DNA of 64,000 nucleotides from Rathayibacter sp. VKM Ac-2754 (GTDB lineage: Bacteria > Actinomycetota > Actinomycetes > Actinomycetales > Microbacteriaceae). Below, in pieces: positions 26,085 through 35,313 of this stretch; position 1 is the stretch's first letter; every line of letters begins with the position of its first letter. Location: positions 62,001 to 126,000 of the forward strand of contig NZ_WUCC01000005.1 of NCBI RefSeq assembly GCF_009807095.1. The letters run 5' to 3'. The translations under genes and the position numbers were made by a program. A model generated the notes under the pieces. That model worked only from the letters and a program-made list of their open reading frames with translations, searched no databases and was not told the DNA's origin.

Positions 26085-26780
26085 TCAGCGGCGGGGCGCC
26101 TGCACGCGCGGCGGGACCCGGCGGACGAACTCCATCCGGATGTCGGGCGCGATCTTGCGGTCGAGCACGACGGTCATGTAGCGCCCGTCGACCCGCGCGC
26201 CGATGGCGATCACGTCGGGATCGGTGTCGACCCGGTAGCCGCGCAGCGCCTCCCCGTCGACGACGACCGGCACGCCTCGGACGACGTCCTCGTCGCGCAG
26301 TGCCGCGGCCACCACCGGCATCCCGCCGCGACGGGTGCGGACGCGGCCCGGGAACGTGTTGCGGAGCACGTCGCCCATGTGCGCGGCGAGACGCGACTCG
26401 AGGGGGCGGCTGCGCTCGGCGGGGATCGGCACGGAGGTGCGGACCGCCTCCCAGAGCACCGGGTACCGCATCCGGGTGACCTGGTCGACCATCCACGGCG
26501 GGAGGTGGTCGTTCTCGGCCCGCTCGATGGCGCGCTTCTGCTCGGGAGTGAGCGGCACCTGGTTGACGGGATCGGCGCGATTGCGCGGATTCCGGAAGAA
26601 CGAGTACGAGAGGGAGATCTCGACGAACCGCCCGAGCGCCATGGTCTGGGCCGCCGCGAACTCCTCGAGGCGGGGCTGAGGAGCGAACGTGACGACCGGG
26701 TCGCCGAAGCGAGCCGCGATCTCGTCCACCCCGGGCGGGGCGGGCATGTCGCGAACGGCCCCCGAAGTGTCCATGCGCAT
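26085..26780 (-). CDS. Hypothetical protein, 231 aa
   Basis: Soluble, Arg/Pro-rich protein with no recognised domain. Mixed alpha/beta character: a helical N-terminal half (VDEIAARFGDPV, FAAAQTMALGRFVEISLSYS) and a C-terminal beta-rich part (GMPVVAAALRDEDVVRGVPV; VIAIGARVDGRYMTVVLDR). Two close Met starts (26780, 26774) are possible; no strong SD. It converges on the response-regulator gene. Real coding is supported by smooth codon use and length, but the function is unknown. Confidence 0.65.
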   Translation of the reverse strand: MRMDTSGAVRDMPAPPGVDEIAARFGDPVVTFAPQPRLEEFAAAQTMALGRFVEISLSYSFFRNPRNRADPVNQVPLTPEQKRAIERAENDHLPPWMVDQVTRMRYPVLWEAVRTSVPIPAERSRPLESRLAAHMGDVLRNTFPGRVRTRRGGMPVVAAALRDEDVVRGVPVVVDGEALRGYRVDTDPDVIAIGARVDGRYMTVVLDRKIAPDIRMEFVRRVPPRVQAPRR

Positions 26781-26929
26781 AGGACAAGAGTGGCCTGCCG
26801 CCCAGCCGATACCAACTTCTTGACGGCAATCGGCTCCCGGGTCATGAGACGTCCACTCCTCCACCACGCGACGGAGGGGCGCGGAACGCGTCGGGGACCT
26901 GCCCGGCGAGGGGCTGCGAAGATGGGGGA

Positions 26930-28009
26930 ATGAGCACTCTGCACGATCCGGACCTCCGCGGCTTCGCCTCCGACAACTACTCCGGCGTGCACGAGGAGGT
27001 GCTCGCGGCGATCGCGGCCGCCAACGGCGCGCACCAGATCGCGTACGGCGAGGACGTCTACACCGAGCGGCTCCAGGAGGCGTTCCGCCGCGAGTTCGGC
27101 GAGCAGGCGCAGGCGTTCCCCGTCTTCAACGGGACCGGAGCGAACGTCACCGGGCTGCAGTCGATGCTGCCCCGCTGGGGCGCCGTGGTGTCGGCCGGCA
27201 CCGCGCACATCAACTCCGACGAGGGAGGCGCCCCCGAGAAGGTCGGCGGGATCAAGATCCTCACCGTCGACACCCCCGACGGCAAGCTCACCCCCGCGCT
27301 CGTCGACGAACAGGCGTGGGGGTTCGGCGACGAGCACCGCGCCCAGCCGCTCGTCGTCTCGATCACGCAGTCGACCGAGCTCGGCACCGTCTACACGCCC
27401 CAGGAGGTGCGGGCGCTCGCCGACCACGCGCACTCCCGCGGGATGCGGCTGCACATGGACGGCGCGCGGATCGCGAACGCGGCGGCGGCGCTGGGCGGCT
27501 CGCTCCGCTCGTTCACGACCGATGCGGGTGTCGACGTGCTGTCGTTCGGCGGGACGAAGAACGGCATGCTGCTCGGCGAGGCGATCGTGGTGCTCGATCC
27601 CGACGCGTCCAGCGGGCTGACGTTCCTCCGCAAGACCAACATGCAGCTGTCGTCGAAGATGCGCTTCATCTCGGCGCAGTTCCTCGCGATGCTGGGCGAC
27701 GGCTCCGGGGAGGCGCTGTGGCTGCGCTCGGCGCGGCACGCGAACTCGATGGCGGCGCGCCTCCGCTCGCACCTCGACGAGGCCGTGGCGGCCGGGCGGA
27801 TCCGCGGACTGGCGTTCACGCAGCCGACCCACGCGAACGCGGTGTTCGCCGCCCTGCCCGCGGGCGTGGCCGACCGCCTCCGGGAGGGCTACCGCTTCTA
27901 CGACTGGAACCCGGCGACCGGCGAGGTGCGCTGGGTCTGCTCGTTCGACACCACCGAGGCCGACATCGACGCCTTCACGGCGGCGATCGAGCGCGAGCTG
28001 GCCGCGTGA
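26930..28009 (+). CDS. Threonine aldolase family (beta-eliminating lyase, PLP enzyme)
   Basis: 359 aa. Fold-type I PLP enzyme: N-terminal DNYSGVHEEVLAAIAAAN, substrate loop, MDGARIANAAAALG with the Asp that binds the PLP pyridine N, and FGGTKNGMLLGEAI with the Schiff-base Lys. Low-specificity L-threonine aldolases cleave threonine/allo-threonine to glycine and acetaldehyde. Start ATG follows GGGGGA. Its TGA overlaps the GTG of the downstream lipoprotein gene (GTGA), so the two are coupled. Confidence 0.9.
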   Translation: MSTLHDPDLRGFASDNYSGVHEEVLAAIAAANGAHQIAYGEDVYTERLQEAFRREFGEQAQAFPVFNGTGANVTGLQSMLPRWGAVVSAGTAHINSDEGGAPEKVGGIKILTVDTPDGKLTPALVDEQAWGFGDEHRAQPLVVSITQSTELGTVYTPQEVRALADHAHSRGMRLHMDGARIANAAAALGGSLRSFTTDAGVDVLSFGGTKNGMLLGEAIVVLDPDASSGLTFLRKTNMQLSSKMRFISAQFLAMLGDGSGEALWLRSARHANSMAARLRSHLDEAVAAGRIRGLAFTQPTHANAVFAALPAGVADRLREGYRFYDWNPATGEVRWVCSFDTTEADIDAFTAAIERELAA

Positions 28010-28977
28010 GGCTCCGGGCGGTCGCCGCGGGCATCGCGGTGCTCGTCGCGCTGGCGGGCTGCACGGCCGCGGAGCCGATCGCGAGCCCCACGGCCAGCGC
28101 GACTCCGACCGCCACCGCCTCCTCGCGGCTCGACTGCGACGACCTGCTGCCCGTGGGGCGCGCGTCGGCCGCCCTCGCCGTGCCGTCGAGCGATCTCGAG
28201 GGGACCCGCGAGGTCGCCGTCCGCGGCTCGTCCGAGCTGATCCGCGAGGCCGCGCAGGAGAACGGCGGGCTGCTCGCCTGCTCCTGGTACCGGGAGGACG
28301 GCGCGGCGTCGATCACCGCCTCGGCCCTCGAGGACGCGGCCGAGGCGTTCGCGGCGGCGGCGCACCCGGGAACACGGCTCGCGACCGACGTCGAGGCCTA
28401 CAGCGCGTGCGCCGACACCCTGTGCGACGTCGACCTCCTCGCCGGGACGACCTGGGTCACGATCGAGCTCACGGAGGCGCCGGCCGACGCCGACCTCGCC
28501 GCCCTCGTCTCCGAGACGGCGGACGCCGCGAGCGGGAGGCTCGACGAGCCGATCACCGCCGACACTCCGGTCTGCGCCGACCTGCTCACGGCCGAGGAGC
28601 TCACGACGACCGCGGGGCTCGCCCAGGCGACGCCCGGCGCCGGCACGGAGGGCGCCGCCCCGGCGACCGCGCCGGCCGCGGCCGCCGCCCGGGCGGGATA
28701 CGCCTCCTGCACCTGGACCGACCCGACCAGCAGCACCTACGCGGGGCTGAGCGTCGACGTGCTGCCGAACGGCGTGGAGGGCTGGCAGAACCTGTCGCTG
28801 ACCTCCGGGCTCGCGATCCCGCTGACGCCGCTCGACGGGCTCGGCGACCGGGCGCTCTCGGGCTGCGGAGGCGGCTCGTGCGAGATCGACGTGGTCGCCG
28901 ACTCGGTCTGGTGGCGCGTGCAGGTCACGGGCGACGCCGCGCGGGCCGACGCGGTCGCCCGCGCCCTGATCGGCTGA
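28006..28977 (+). CDS. Predicted lipoprotein, 323 aa
   Basis: Signal peptide with lipobox: MRLRAVAAGIAVLVALAGC, lipid Cys at residue 19, followed by a Ser/Thr/Pro linker (about 20-42). The mature part has two similar halves, each with a Cys-bearing strand and a CSW or CTW motif (LLACSWYRED; YASCTWTDPT), suggesting an internal duplication with paired disulfides. Surface-exposed; function unknown. Related DUF3558-like lipoproteins occur in Actinobacteria, but I am not sure of the match. GTG start overlaps the aldolase stop. Confidence 0.75.
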   Translation: MRLRAVAAGIAVLVALAGCTAAEPIASPTASATPTATASSRLDCDDLLPVGRASAALAVPSSDLEGTREVAVRGSSELIREAAQENGGLLACSWYREDGAASITASALEDAAEAFAAAAHPGTRLATDVEAYSACADTLCDVDLLAGTTWVTIELTEAPADADLAALVSETADAASGRLDEPITADTPVCADLLTAEELTTTAGLAQATPGAGTEGAAPATAPAAAAARAGYASCTWTDPTSSTYAGLSVDVLPNGVEGWQNLSLTSGLAIPLTPLDGLGDRALSGCGGGSCEIDVVADSVWWRVQVTGDAARADAVARALIG

Positions 28978-28987
28978 GGGCGCCGGG

Positions 28988-29725
28988 TCAGGCCCGCCAG
29001 TACTCGTACCAGGAGGACTCGCGGCAGCCGAGCGAGGCGTAGAGGCGGCGGGCCCCGGCGTTGTCGGCGAGCACCTGCAGCCAGAAGCGCTCGCCGCGCG
29101 CGCGCTCGAGCAGGGTGCGGACGACCGCGGAGGCGTGCCCGCGCCGGCGCGCGTCGGGGCGGGTCGCCAGCGCGAAGAGCCCGCTCCACTGCTCGCCGTC
29201 GGGAGCCGCGACGTGGGCGAGCCGCCCGCAGGCCGCGGGGCCGCCCTCGTCGCGCAGCAGGGCGTAGGAGGAGTCGCAGCCCGCGAGGATCCGCTGGGCG
29301 ACGTCGCGCTCGGCCGCCCCGCCCCGGCCGTCGACCGACCACCAGAGCGACATCCAGTCGTCGTCGGGGACCGCGCAGGCCTCGATGCCGGCCTCCGGGA
29401 GCGCGGCGAGGGCCTCCGCCACCGAGCCGGTGAGGATCAGCGTGCGGTCGTGGGGCTCGTAGCCGCGGGTGGCGAGGAGGTCGGGCAGGTCTGCGGGATC
29501 GCTGGCGGGGCCGAGCTGGAAGAGCGGGGGGATCCCGCGGTCCCGGGCGAACTCCTCCGCTTCTGCGATGGCCCGCGCGACGTCGGGGACGGGGCCCGAG
29601 GTGAGCACGGAGTTGGCGCGCTTGGTGACTCCGGAGGCGGCGCGCAGCTGCCAGCCGTCGAGGTCGCGTCGCTCGAGCGGCGGCCAGGCGGCGGAGGCGA
29701 GGTGGTCGAGGAGGCGCGCATCCAT
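28988..29725 (-). CDS. GNAT-family N-acetyltransferase
   Basis: 245 aa. The C-terminal half is a typical GNAT domain: FALATRPDARRRGHASAVVR carries the R-R-x-G-H/x-A acetyl-CoA loop, and LQVLADNAGARRLYASLGC the Asn and Tyr of the final motif. The N-terminal half (GWQLRAASGVTKRANSVLTS) resembles the first lobe of two-domain GNATs. Acetyl acceptor unknown. ATG at 29725 taken; the longer frame runs through the 76-bp repeat array and is not coding there. Converges on the lipoprotein gene with 10 nt between stops. Confidence 0.8.
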   Translation of the reverse strand: MDARLLDHLASAAWPPLERRDLDGWQLRAASGVTKRANSVLTSGPVPDVARAIAEAEEFARDRGIPPLFQLGPASDPADLPDLLATRGYEPHDRTLILTGSVAEALAALPEAGIEACAVPDDDWMSLWWSVDGRGGAAERDVAQRILAGCDSSYALLRDEGGPAACGRLAHVAAPDGEQWSGLFALATRPDARRRGHASAVVRTLLERARGERFWLQVLADNAGARRLYASLGCRESSWYEYWRA

Positions 29726-29756
29726 CCGTCCACGGTATCCGGCGTCGGGGTGCACC

Positions 29757-30016
29757 TTCGGCTCGTGGAAACACGTTCGGCTCGCAGGAACTCGCGGATT
29801 TCGCGAGCCGAATGGGATTCCGCGAGCCGGAGACAGCTGCCGGGCGAGTTCGGCTCGTGGGAACACCTTCGGCTCGCGAGATGCGCCGGATTCGACGAGC
29901 CGAACGCGATCCTGCGAGCCGGAGATGACGCTCGACGACGTTCGGCTCGCGGAAACACGTCCGGCTCGCAGGATCCGGCGGATCGGACGAGCCGAAGCGG
30001 ATCCTGCGAGCCGGAG
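29757..30016. repeat. Array of three 76-bp four-box quasi-palindromes (copies C, D, E), 92-bp period
   Basis: Copies at 29757-29832, 29849-29924 and 29941-30016, each exactly 76 bp and separated by two 16-bp spacers of unrelated sequence. Each has boxes TTCGGCTCG at 1 and 20 (TCCGGCTCG at 20 in copy E) and CGAGCCGAA at 48 and CGAGCCGGAG at 67. They fill the gap between the lpd stop and the GNAT start. The 92-bp period is not a multiple of three, so a repeated coding function is unlikely. Confidence 0.92.
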
Positions 30017-30033
30017 GTGGCGGCAGACGGGGC

Positions 30034-31434
30034 CTACAGGTTGATCATGTGCCCCTTGAGGCCGTGGAAGCCCTCCTGGAGCGCCTCCGACAGCGTCGGG
30101 TGGGTGTGCACGTTGCGCGCCAGCTCGGTGGCCGTGAGGTCCCACTTCTGCGCGAGCGTGAGCTCGGGGAGCAGCTCGGAGACGTCCGGTCCGATCATGT
30201 GGCCGCCGAGGAGCTCGCCGTACTTCTTGCTCGCGATGAGCTTCACGAAGCCGGTGGGCTCGCCGAGGCCGTGCGCCTTGCCGTTCGCCATGAACGGGAA
30301 GGTCGTGACGGTGATCTCGTGGCCCTCGTCGGTCGCCTGCTTCTCGGTGAGGCCGAAGGAGGCGATCTGCGGCTGGCAGAAGGTCGCGCGCGGCATCATC
30401 CGGTAGTCGCCCAGCGTCTGGGTCTCGGCACCGGCGATGGTCTCGGCGGCGACGACGCCCTGCGCCTCCGCGACGTGCGCGAGCTGGAGCTTCGCGGTGA
30501 CGTCGCCGATGGCGTAGATGCCGGGGACGTTGGTGCGCATGTGGTCGTCGATCGCGATCGCGCCGCGCTCGGTGAGCTCGACGCCGGTCTTCTCGAGGCC
30601 GAAGCCCTCGACGCGCGGGACCCAGCCGATCGACATGAGGACCTTGTCGACCTCGAGGGTCGACTGCGTGCCGTCCTTGCCGGTGTACGTGACGGTGACG
30701 TAGCCGTCCTTGTCGACGACCGACTCGACCTTGGTCGAGGTGAGGATCTCGACTCCGAGCTTCTTGTACTGCTTCTGGATCTCCTTGGAGACGTCCGGGT
30801 CCTCGTTGGGGAGGGCGCGGTCCATGAACTCGATGATCGTGACGTCGACGCCGTAGTTCTTCAGGACGTAGGCGAACTCCATGCCGATCGCACCCGCGCC
30901 CACGATGGCCATCGTGTCGGGCAGGTCGCGGGTCATGATCTGCGTCTCGTAGGTGACGACGTTCTCGCTCAGCTCGACGCCCGGCAGGAGGCGGACGCTC
31001 GCGCCGGTCGCGATGATCGCGTCGTCGAAGGTGATCGACTCCGTGCCGCCCTTGCTCAGCTCGACGTCGATGCCCTTCGGGCCGGTGAACGAGCCGGTGC
31101 CGTCGAACTCGGTGATCTTGTTCTTCTTCATCAGGAAGTGGACGCCCTTGACGCGGCCCTCGGCCACGCTGCGGCTGCGGTCGAACGCCGCGCCGAAGTC
31201 GAAGGAGACGTCACCCGAGATGCCGAACTGCTTGGCCTGCGAGTGGAAGATGTGGGCGAGCTCGGCGTTGCGCAGCAGCGCCTTCGACGGGATGCAGCCG
31301 ACGTTGAGGCAGACACCGCCCCAGTACTGCTTCTCGACGACGGCGACGGACTTGCCGAGCTGCGCTGCGCGGATCGCGGCCACGTAGCCGCCGGGGCCCG
31401 CCCCCAGGACGACGACGTCGAAGTGCTGGGCCAT
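30034..31434 (-). CDS. lpd: Dihydrolipoyl dehydrogenase (E3)
   Basis: 466 aa FAD/NAD disulfide oxidoreductase; reoxidises dihydrolipoamide of pyruvate/2-oxoglutarate dehydrogenase or glycine cleavage complexes. FAD-binding [17 protein letters not shown], redox disulfide [16 protein letters not shown]-binding [10 protein letters not shown], second FAD motif GIYAIGDVT, and the C-terminal HTHPTLSEA catalytic His-Glu are all intact. ATG at 31434 has GGAGGATCATCAC upstream; the longer frame is not supported. Divergent from the nitroreductase gene. Confidence 0.96.
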   Translation of the reverse strand: MAQHFDVVVLGAGPGGYVAAIRAAQLGKSVAVVEKQYWGGVCLNVGCIPSKALLRNAELAHIFHSQAKQFGISGDVSFDFGAAFDRSRSVAEGRVKGVHFLMKKNKITEFDGTGSFTGPKGIDVELSKGGTESITFDDAIIATGASVRLLPGVELSENVVTYETQIMTRDLPDTMAIVGAGAIGMEFAYVLKNYGVDVTIIEFMDRALPNEDPDVSKEIQKQYKKLGVEILTSTKVESVVDKDGYVTVTYTGKDGTQSTLEVDKVLMSIGWVPRVEGFGLEKTGVELTERGAIAIDDHMRTNVPGIYAIGDVTAKLQLAHVAEAQGVVAAETIAGAETQTLGDYRMMPRATFCQPQIASFGLTEKQATDEGHEITVTTFPFMANGKAHGLGEPTGFVKLIASKKYGELLGGHMIGPDVSELLPELTLAQKWDLTATELARNVHTHPTLSEALQEGFHGLKGHMINL

Positions 31435-31634
31435 GTGATGATCCTCCATCAGATTCGTGATCATGGGAGCGCGGGGAACCACGCCGTCCACCACCGTACC
31501 GTTTCGCACCGACAGGACTCCGTGCTCCTCCGTGGGCGAACGCGCGGCCCGGGAATGCAGGCGCCGACCCGCGGGTTGACCTCATCGGGCAACGGAGCCC
31601 GACCTTTCTCCGCACTCTCAGAAAGAAGCTCCTC

Positions 31635-32222
31635 ATGACCCTGACGGCCCCCCGCACCGCCTCGACCAGCGCCCCGATCCTCGAGGTCCTCGCCGAGCGC
31701 TGGAGCCCGCGCTCGTACGACGCCTCCACCGAGATCTCGACCGAGACCCTCACCTCGCTGCTCGAGGCCGCGCGCTGGTCCCCCTCCGCCAGCAACACGC
31801 AGCCCTGGCGCTTCATCGTCGCGCGACGCGGCACGCCCGAGTTCGACCGCATCGTCGAGAACCTGATGGGCTTCAACGCCGTCTGGGCCGGCTCCGCGGC
31901 CGTGCTGATCGTCGCGCTCACCGAGACCGTCGACGCCGAGGGCGACGCGCGCCCGTGGGCCGTGTACGACCTCGGCCAGGCGGTCGCGCACCTCAGCATC
32001 CAGGCGCACCACGAGGGGCTGCACGTGCACCAGATGGCCGGCTTCGAGAAGGACGGCATCCGCGCGGCCTTCGACGTCGACGAGCGCTTCGAGCCCGTGA
32101 CCGTCGCCGCCGTGGGCGTGCTCGCGGCGCCCGACGAGCTGCCGAACGACAAGCTGCGCGAGCGCGAGGTCGCACCGCGCACGCGTCTCGGCCTCGACGA
32201 GCTGGTGCTCGTCCGGGCGTAG
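31635..32222 (+). CDS. Nitroreductase-family flavoprotein
   Basis: 195 aa FMN-dependent NAD(P)H oxidoreductase. The FMN phosphate site SPRSYD, the AARWSPSASNTQPWRFIV motif and the C-terminal GVLAAPDELPNDKLREREV stretch fit the family. Likely reduces nitro-aromatics, quinones or enals in the cytosol. Preceded by AGAAAGAAG; a TTGACC about 60 nt upstream could be a -35 box without a clear -10. It lies 108 nt before the ABC importer genes on the same strand, so cotranscription is possible but not shown. Confidence 0.88.
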   Translation: MTLTAPRTASTSAPILEVLAERWSPRSYDASTEISTETLTSLLEAARWSPSASNTQPWRFIVARRGTPEFDRIVENLMGFNAVWAGSAAVLIVALTETVDAEGDARPWAVYDLGQAVAHLSIQAHHEGLHVHQMAGFEKDGIRAAFDVDERFEPVTVAAVGVLAAPDELPNDKLREREVAPRTRLGLDELVLVRA

Positions 32223-32330
32223 TCCCGCGGGCCCTCTGTTACTCCGCGTGTCGTCGCGGAATCGGAGGAGGCGGGGCGGCTCCGTACGATCGTGACGGTC
32301 CGCCCGCCCGCCCCGCCGCCCCGGAGCCCC

Positions 32331-33140
32331 ATGACCGACACGCCCTCCCGCACCAGCCTGGCCTTCGACGCCGAGCTCGGTCAGTCGGCGTTCCCGGTGC
32401 GCTTCGAGTCGGTCGCGCGCACCTTCGCGCCGGGCGCCCCTGTGCTGACCGACGTCACCCTCGACGTGGCCGCGGGCGAGGTCATCGCGATCCTCGGGCC
32501 GAGCGGATGCGGCAAGTCGACCCTGCTCCGGATCGCCGCGGGCCTCGACACCGCGACCGCCGGGTCGGTGCTGATCGACGGCCGGCCGGTGTCCGGGATC
32601 GATCCGCGCTGCGCGGTGGCGTTCCAGGAGCCGCGGCTGCTGCCCTGGCGGACGATCGCGGCGAACGTGGCGCTCGGGCTGCCCCGGGGCACCTCGCGCG
32701 AGGCCGCCCGCGCCGCCGTCGACGAGCTGCTCGCGCTGGTCGGGCTGACGGCGCACGCCCGCTCCCGGCCCCGCGAGGTCTCGGGGGGAATGGCCCAGCG
32801 TGCCTCGCTCGCCCGCGCGCTCGCCCGCAACCCGGGGGTGCTGCTGCTCGACGAGCCGTTCGGCGCGCTCGACGCGCTGACGCGCCTGCGCATGCAGGAC
32901 CTGCTGCTCGATGTCCACGCGGCCGCTCCGGCAACGATCCTGCTCGTGACGCACGACGTCGACGAGGCCCTGCAGCTGGCCGACCGCATCGTGCTGCTCG
33001 GGCGCGACGAGCCCGGAGGCGTGTCCCGGATCCAGCGGATCATGACGGTCCCCGGCGCGCGGCCCCGCGATCGCGGGTCGGCAGAGCTCGCCGAGCGGCG
33101 CGCCGACCTGCTGGCCGGCCTCGGCATCGAACGGCACTGA
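32331..33140 (+). CDS. ABC importer ATPase (nitrate/sulfonate/taurine type, SsuB-like)
   Basis: 269 aa. Walker A GPSGCGKST, Q-loop in AVAFQEPRLLPWRTI (the QEPRLLPW signature is characteristic of SsuB/TauB/NrtD ATPases), signature VSGGMAQRASLARAL, Walker B VLLLDEPFGALD, and H-loop THDVDEA. It powers uptake with the SBP and permease downstream. ATG at 32331 chosen (CCGGAG precedes it); an in-frame GTG at 32292 would add 13 Pro-rich residues. Confidence 0.92.
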   Translation: MTDTPSRTSLAFDAELGQSAFPVRFESVARTFAPGAPVLTDVTLDVAAGEVIAILGPSGCGKSTLLRIAAGLDTATAGSVLIDGRPVSGIDPRCAVAFQEPRLLPWRTIAANVALGLPRGTSREAARAAVDELLALVGLTAHARSRPREVSGGMAQRASLARALARNPGVLLLDEPFGALDALTRLRMQDLLLDVHAAAPATILLVTHDVDEALQLADRIVLLGRDEPGGVSRIQRIMTVPGARPRDRGSAELAERRADLLAGLGIERH

Positions 33141-33259
33141 CTCCTCCCCGAGCGGCCTTCTCCGGAGTCGTCCACCGATCCGGCTCAGTGCCCGCTCATC
33201 CCCTCCCCCAGCCCCCCACACTCGTTCCCATCAGCACCTGTACCGAAGTCGAGGCACCC

Positions 33260-34318
33260 ATGTCGTTCACCACGAATCCGCTCACGCGCCGCACCGCGCT
33301 CGCCGGCCTGCTCACCGCGGCGGCCGTCCCGCTCCTCGCCGGCTGCGTGCAGGGCGAGGGCTCGGGCGGCGCGGCAGCGGCACCCGCAGCGTCCGGTGCG
33401 CTCACCCAGGGCGGCACGCTGACGCTCGACTTCGCGACCTACAACCCGCTCAGCCTGGTGATCAAGGAGAAGGGCTGGCTCGAGGCGGCCCTGGCCGAGC
33501 AGGACGTCACCGTCACCTGGGTGCAGTCGGCCGGCTCGAACAAGGCCAACGAGGCGCTGCGCGCCGGGGCGATCGACGTCGGCTCGACCGCCGGCTCCGC
33601 CGCGCTCCTCGCCCGCTCCAACGGATCGCCGATCAAGACGATCGACATCTTCTCGCAGCCGGAGTGGGCGGCTCTCGTCGTCCCCGCCGGCTCGAGCATC
33701 ACCAGCGTCGAGCAGCTCGCCGGCAAGCAGATCGCCGCGACCAAGGGCACCGACCCCTACTTCTTCCTCGTTCAGGCGCTCGAGGCGGCCGGGCTCGGGA
33801 TCGGCGACGTCACCGTGCAGAACCTGCAGCACGCCGACGGCTGGGCCGCCCTGCAGAACGGGTCGGTCGACGCCTGGGCCGGGCTCGACCCGATCATGGC
33901 CGGTGCCGAGGCGGCCGGCGCGACGCTGCTCTACCGCAACGTCGACTTCAACTCGTACGGGCTGCTCAACGCCACCGAGAGCTTCCTCGCCGAGAAGCCC
34001 GACCTCGCGCAGACCGTCGTGAACGCCTACGAGCACGCCCGCGCCTGGGCGCTCGAGAACCAGGACGAGACCGCGTCGATCCTCGCGGCCGTCGCGGGCA
34101 TCGACCCGGCCGTCGCCTCGACCGTCATCACCGAGCGCAGCAACCTCGACGTCGACAACGTCCCCGGATCCGCGCAGACCGACGTCCTCGCGGTGATCGG
34201 CCCGATCTTCGTCGAGAACGGCGACGTCGCCGCGCAGAGCCAGGTCGACGACGCGCTCGACTCGCTGCTCGACGACACCTACGCGAAGGCGGCCGACCCC
34301 GACACCATCGGCGCCTGA
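33260..34318 (+). CDS. ABC importer substrate-binding lipoprotein (aliphatic sulfonate/nitrate/taurine type)
   Basis: 352 aa. Signal peptide with a twin-arginine-like start (TRRTALAGLLTAAAV) and lipobox LLAGC, lipid Cys near 31. The mature NMT1/SsuA-like domain shows LDFATYNPLSLVIKEKGWLE, RAGAIDVGSTAGSAALLA and GSVDAWAGLDPIMAGAE, the usual two-lobe ligand cleft. Anchored on the outer face of the membrane. Ligand probably an organosulfonate or small acid; not certain. 43 nt before the permease gene. Confidence 0.9.
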   Translation: MSFTTNPLTRRTALAGLLTAAAVPLLAGCVQGEGSGGAAAAPAASGALTQGGTLTLDFATYNPLSLVIKEKGWLEAALAEQDVTVTWVQSAGSNKANEALRAGAIDVGSTAGSAALLARSNGSPIKTIDIFSQPEWAALVVPAGSSITSVEQLAGKQIAATKGTDPYFFLVQALEAAGLGIGDVTVQNLQHADGWAALQNGSVDAWAGLDPIMAGAEAAGATLLYRNVDFNSYGLLNATESFLAEKPDLAQTVVNAYEHARAWALENQDETASILAAVAGIDPAVASTVITERSNLDVDNVPGSAQTDVLAVIGPIFVENGDVAAQSQVDDALDSLLDDTYAKAADPDTIGA

Positions 34319-34361
34319 GCCGTCCGGCCCCGACCCCGAGTTCGAGCACGAGGAGACGACG

Positions 34362-35282
34362 ATGACGATCCGAGACGACGAGTCCGTGACCGACGCCGAC
34401 CTCGTGCGCGGAGGCGGCGGGCTGGTGCAAGCGCCGGGAGCGGTCGGGGCAGCGGTCGTCGGTCCGAGCGTCGAGGCGTCGCGGAAGCGGCTCCGCGACG
34501 ACGAGGCGAGCCGGTCGCGGCCGCTGTCCTCGCGGCGCTGGTTCGTGCTCGTCGGAGGGGCGATCCTCCCGATCGCGCTGCTCGCCGCCTGGCAGATCGC
34601 GACGACCACGGGGCTGGTGTCGCTGTCGGTCTTCCCCTCCCCCGCGATGGTGTGGACGGCGGGGATCGACCTCGCGCAGCGCGGCGACCTCGGGCAGGAC
34701 GTGGCGATCTCGACCCAGCGCGTGCTGATCGGCTTCGGGATCGGCTCCGCGCTCGGCCTGGTGGTCGGCGCTCTGTTCGGCCTGTCGCGGCTGTGGGAGG
34801 TCGTCCTGGGCCCGACCCTCGGCGCGATCCGCGCGGTGCCGTCGCTGGCCTGGGTGCCGCTCCTGCTGCTCTGGCTGGGCATCGGGGAGGAGTCGAAGAT
34901 CACGCTGATCACGATCGGCGCCTTCTTCCCGGTCTTCACGACCGTCGCCACGGCGCTCGGTCATGTCGACCGGCACCTCGTCGAGGCGGGGCGCGCCTTC
35001 GGCCTCTCGGGCGTGCGGCTGTTCACCACGGTGCAGCTCCCGGCCGTCGTGCCCTCGGTGATCGCCGGGCTGCGGCTGGCACTCGCGCAGTCGTGGCTGT
35101 TCCTCGTCGCCTCCGAGCTCATCGCCTCGTCGATGGGCCTCGGCTTCCGGCTCATCGACAGCCAGAACAACGGGCGGATCGACCGCGTGTTCCTCGCGAT
35201 CATCCTGCTCGCCGTGCTCGGCAAGCTCACCGACGCCGTGGTCGGCGTGTTCCAGCGCTACGCCGTGAAGAAGTGGGCATGA
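34362..35282 (+). CDS. ABC importer permease (SsuC/TauC-like)
   Basis: 306 aa, six predicted membrane helices after a 55-residue cytosolic N-terminus. The EAA coupling loop VEAGRAFGLSGVRLF is intact and contacts the ATPase. ATG preceded by GAGGAGACGACG. Third gene of the importer; the acyl-CoA synthetase starts 31 nt after its stop, suggesting one transcript. The long variable N-terminus (VQAPGAVGAAVVGPSVEAS) is unusual for the family but not unique. Confidence 0.92.
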   Translation: MTIRDDESVTDADLVRGGGGLVQAPGAVGAAVVGPSVEASRKRLRDDEASRSRPLSSRRWFVLVGGAILPIALLAAWQIATTTGLVSLSVFPSPAMVWTAGIDLAQRGDLGQDVAISTQRVLIGFGIGSALGLVVGALFGLSRLWEVVLGPTLGAIRAVPSLAWVPLLLLWLGIGEESKITLITIGAFFPVFTTVATALGHVDRHLVEAGRAFGLSGVRLFTTVQLPAVVPSVIAGLRLALAQSWLFLVASELIASSMGLGFRLIDSQNNGRIDRVFLAIILLAVLGKLTDAVVGVFQRYAVKKWA

Positions 35283-35313
35283 CCTCGCTCCGACCCCCCG
35301 AAGGACCCGCACG

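Noticed and set aside
29757-30016. Coding function of the 76-bp repeats (long frames run through them)
   Set aside because: The 92-bp period is not divisible by three, so each copy is read in a different frame; no SD or start suits them.
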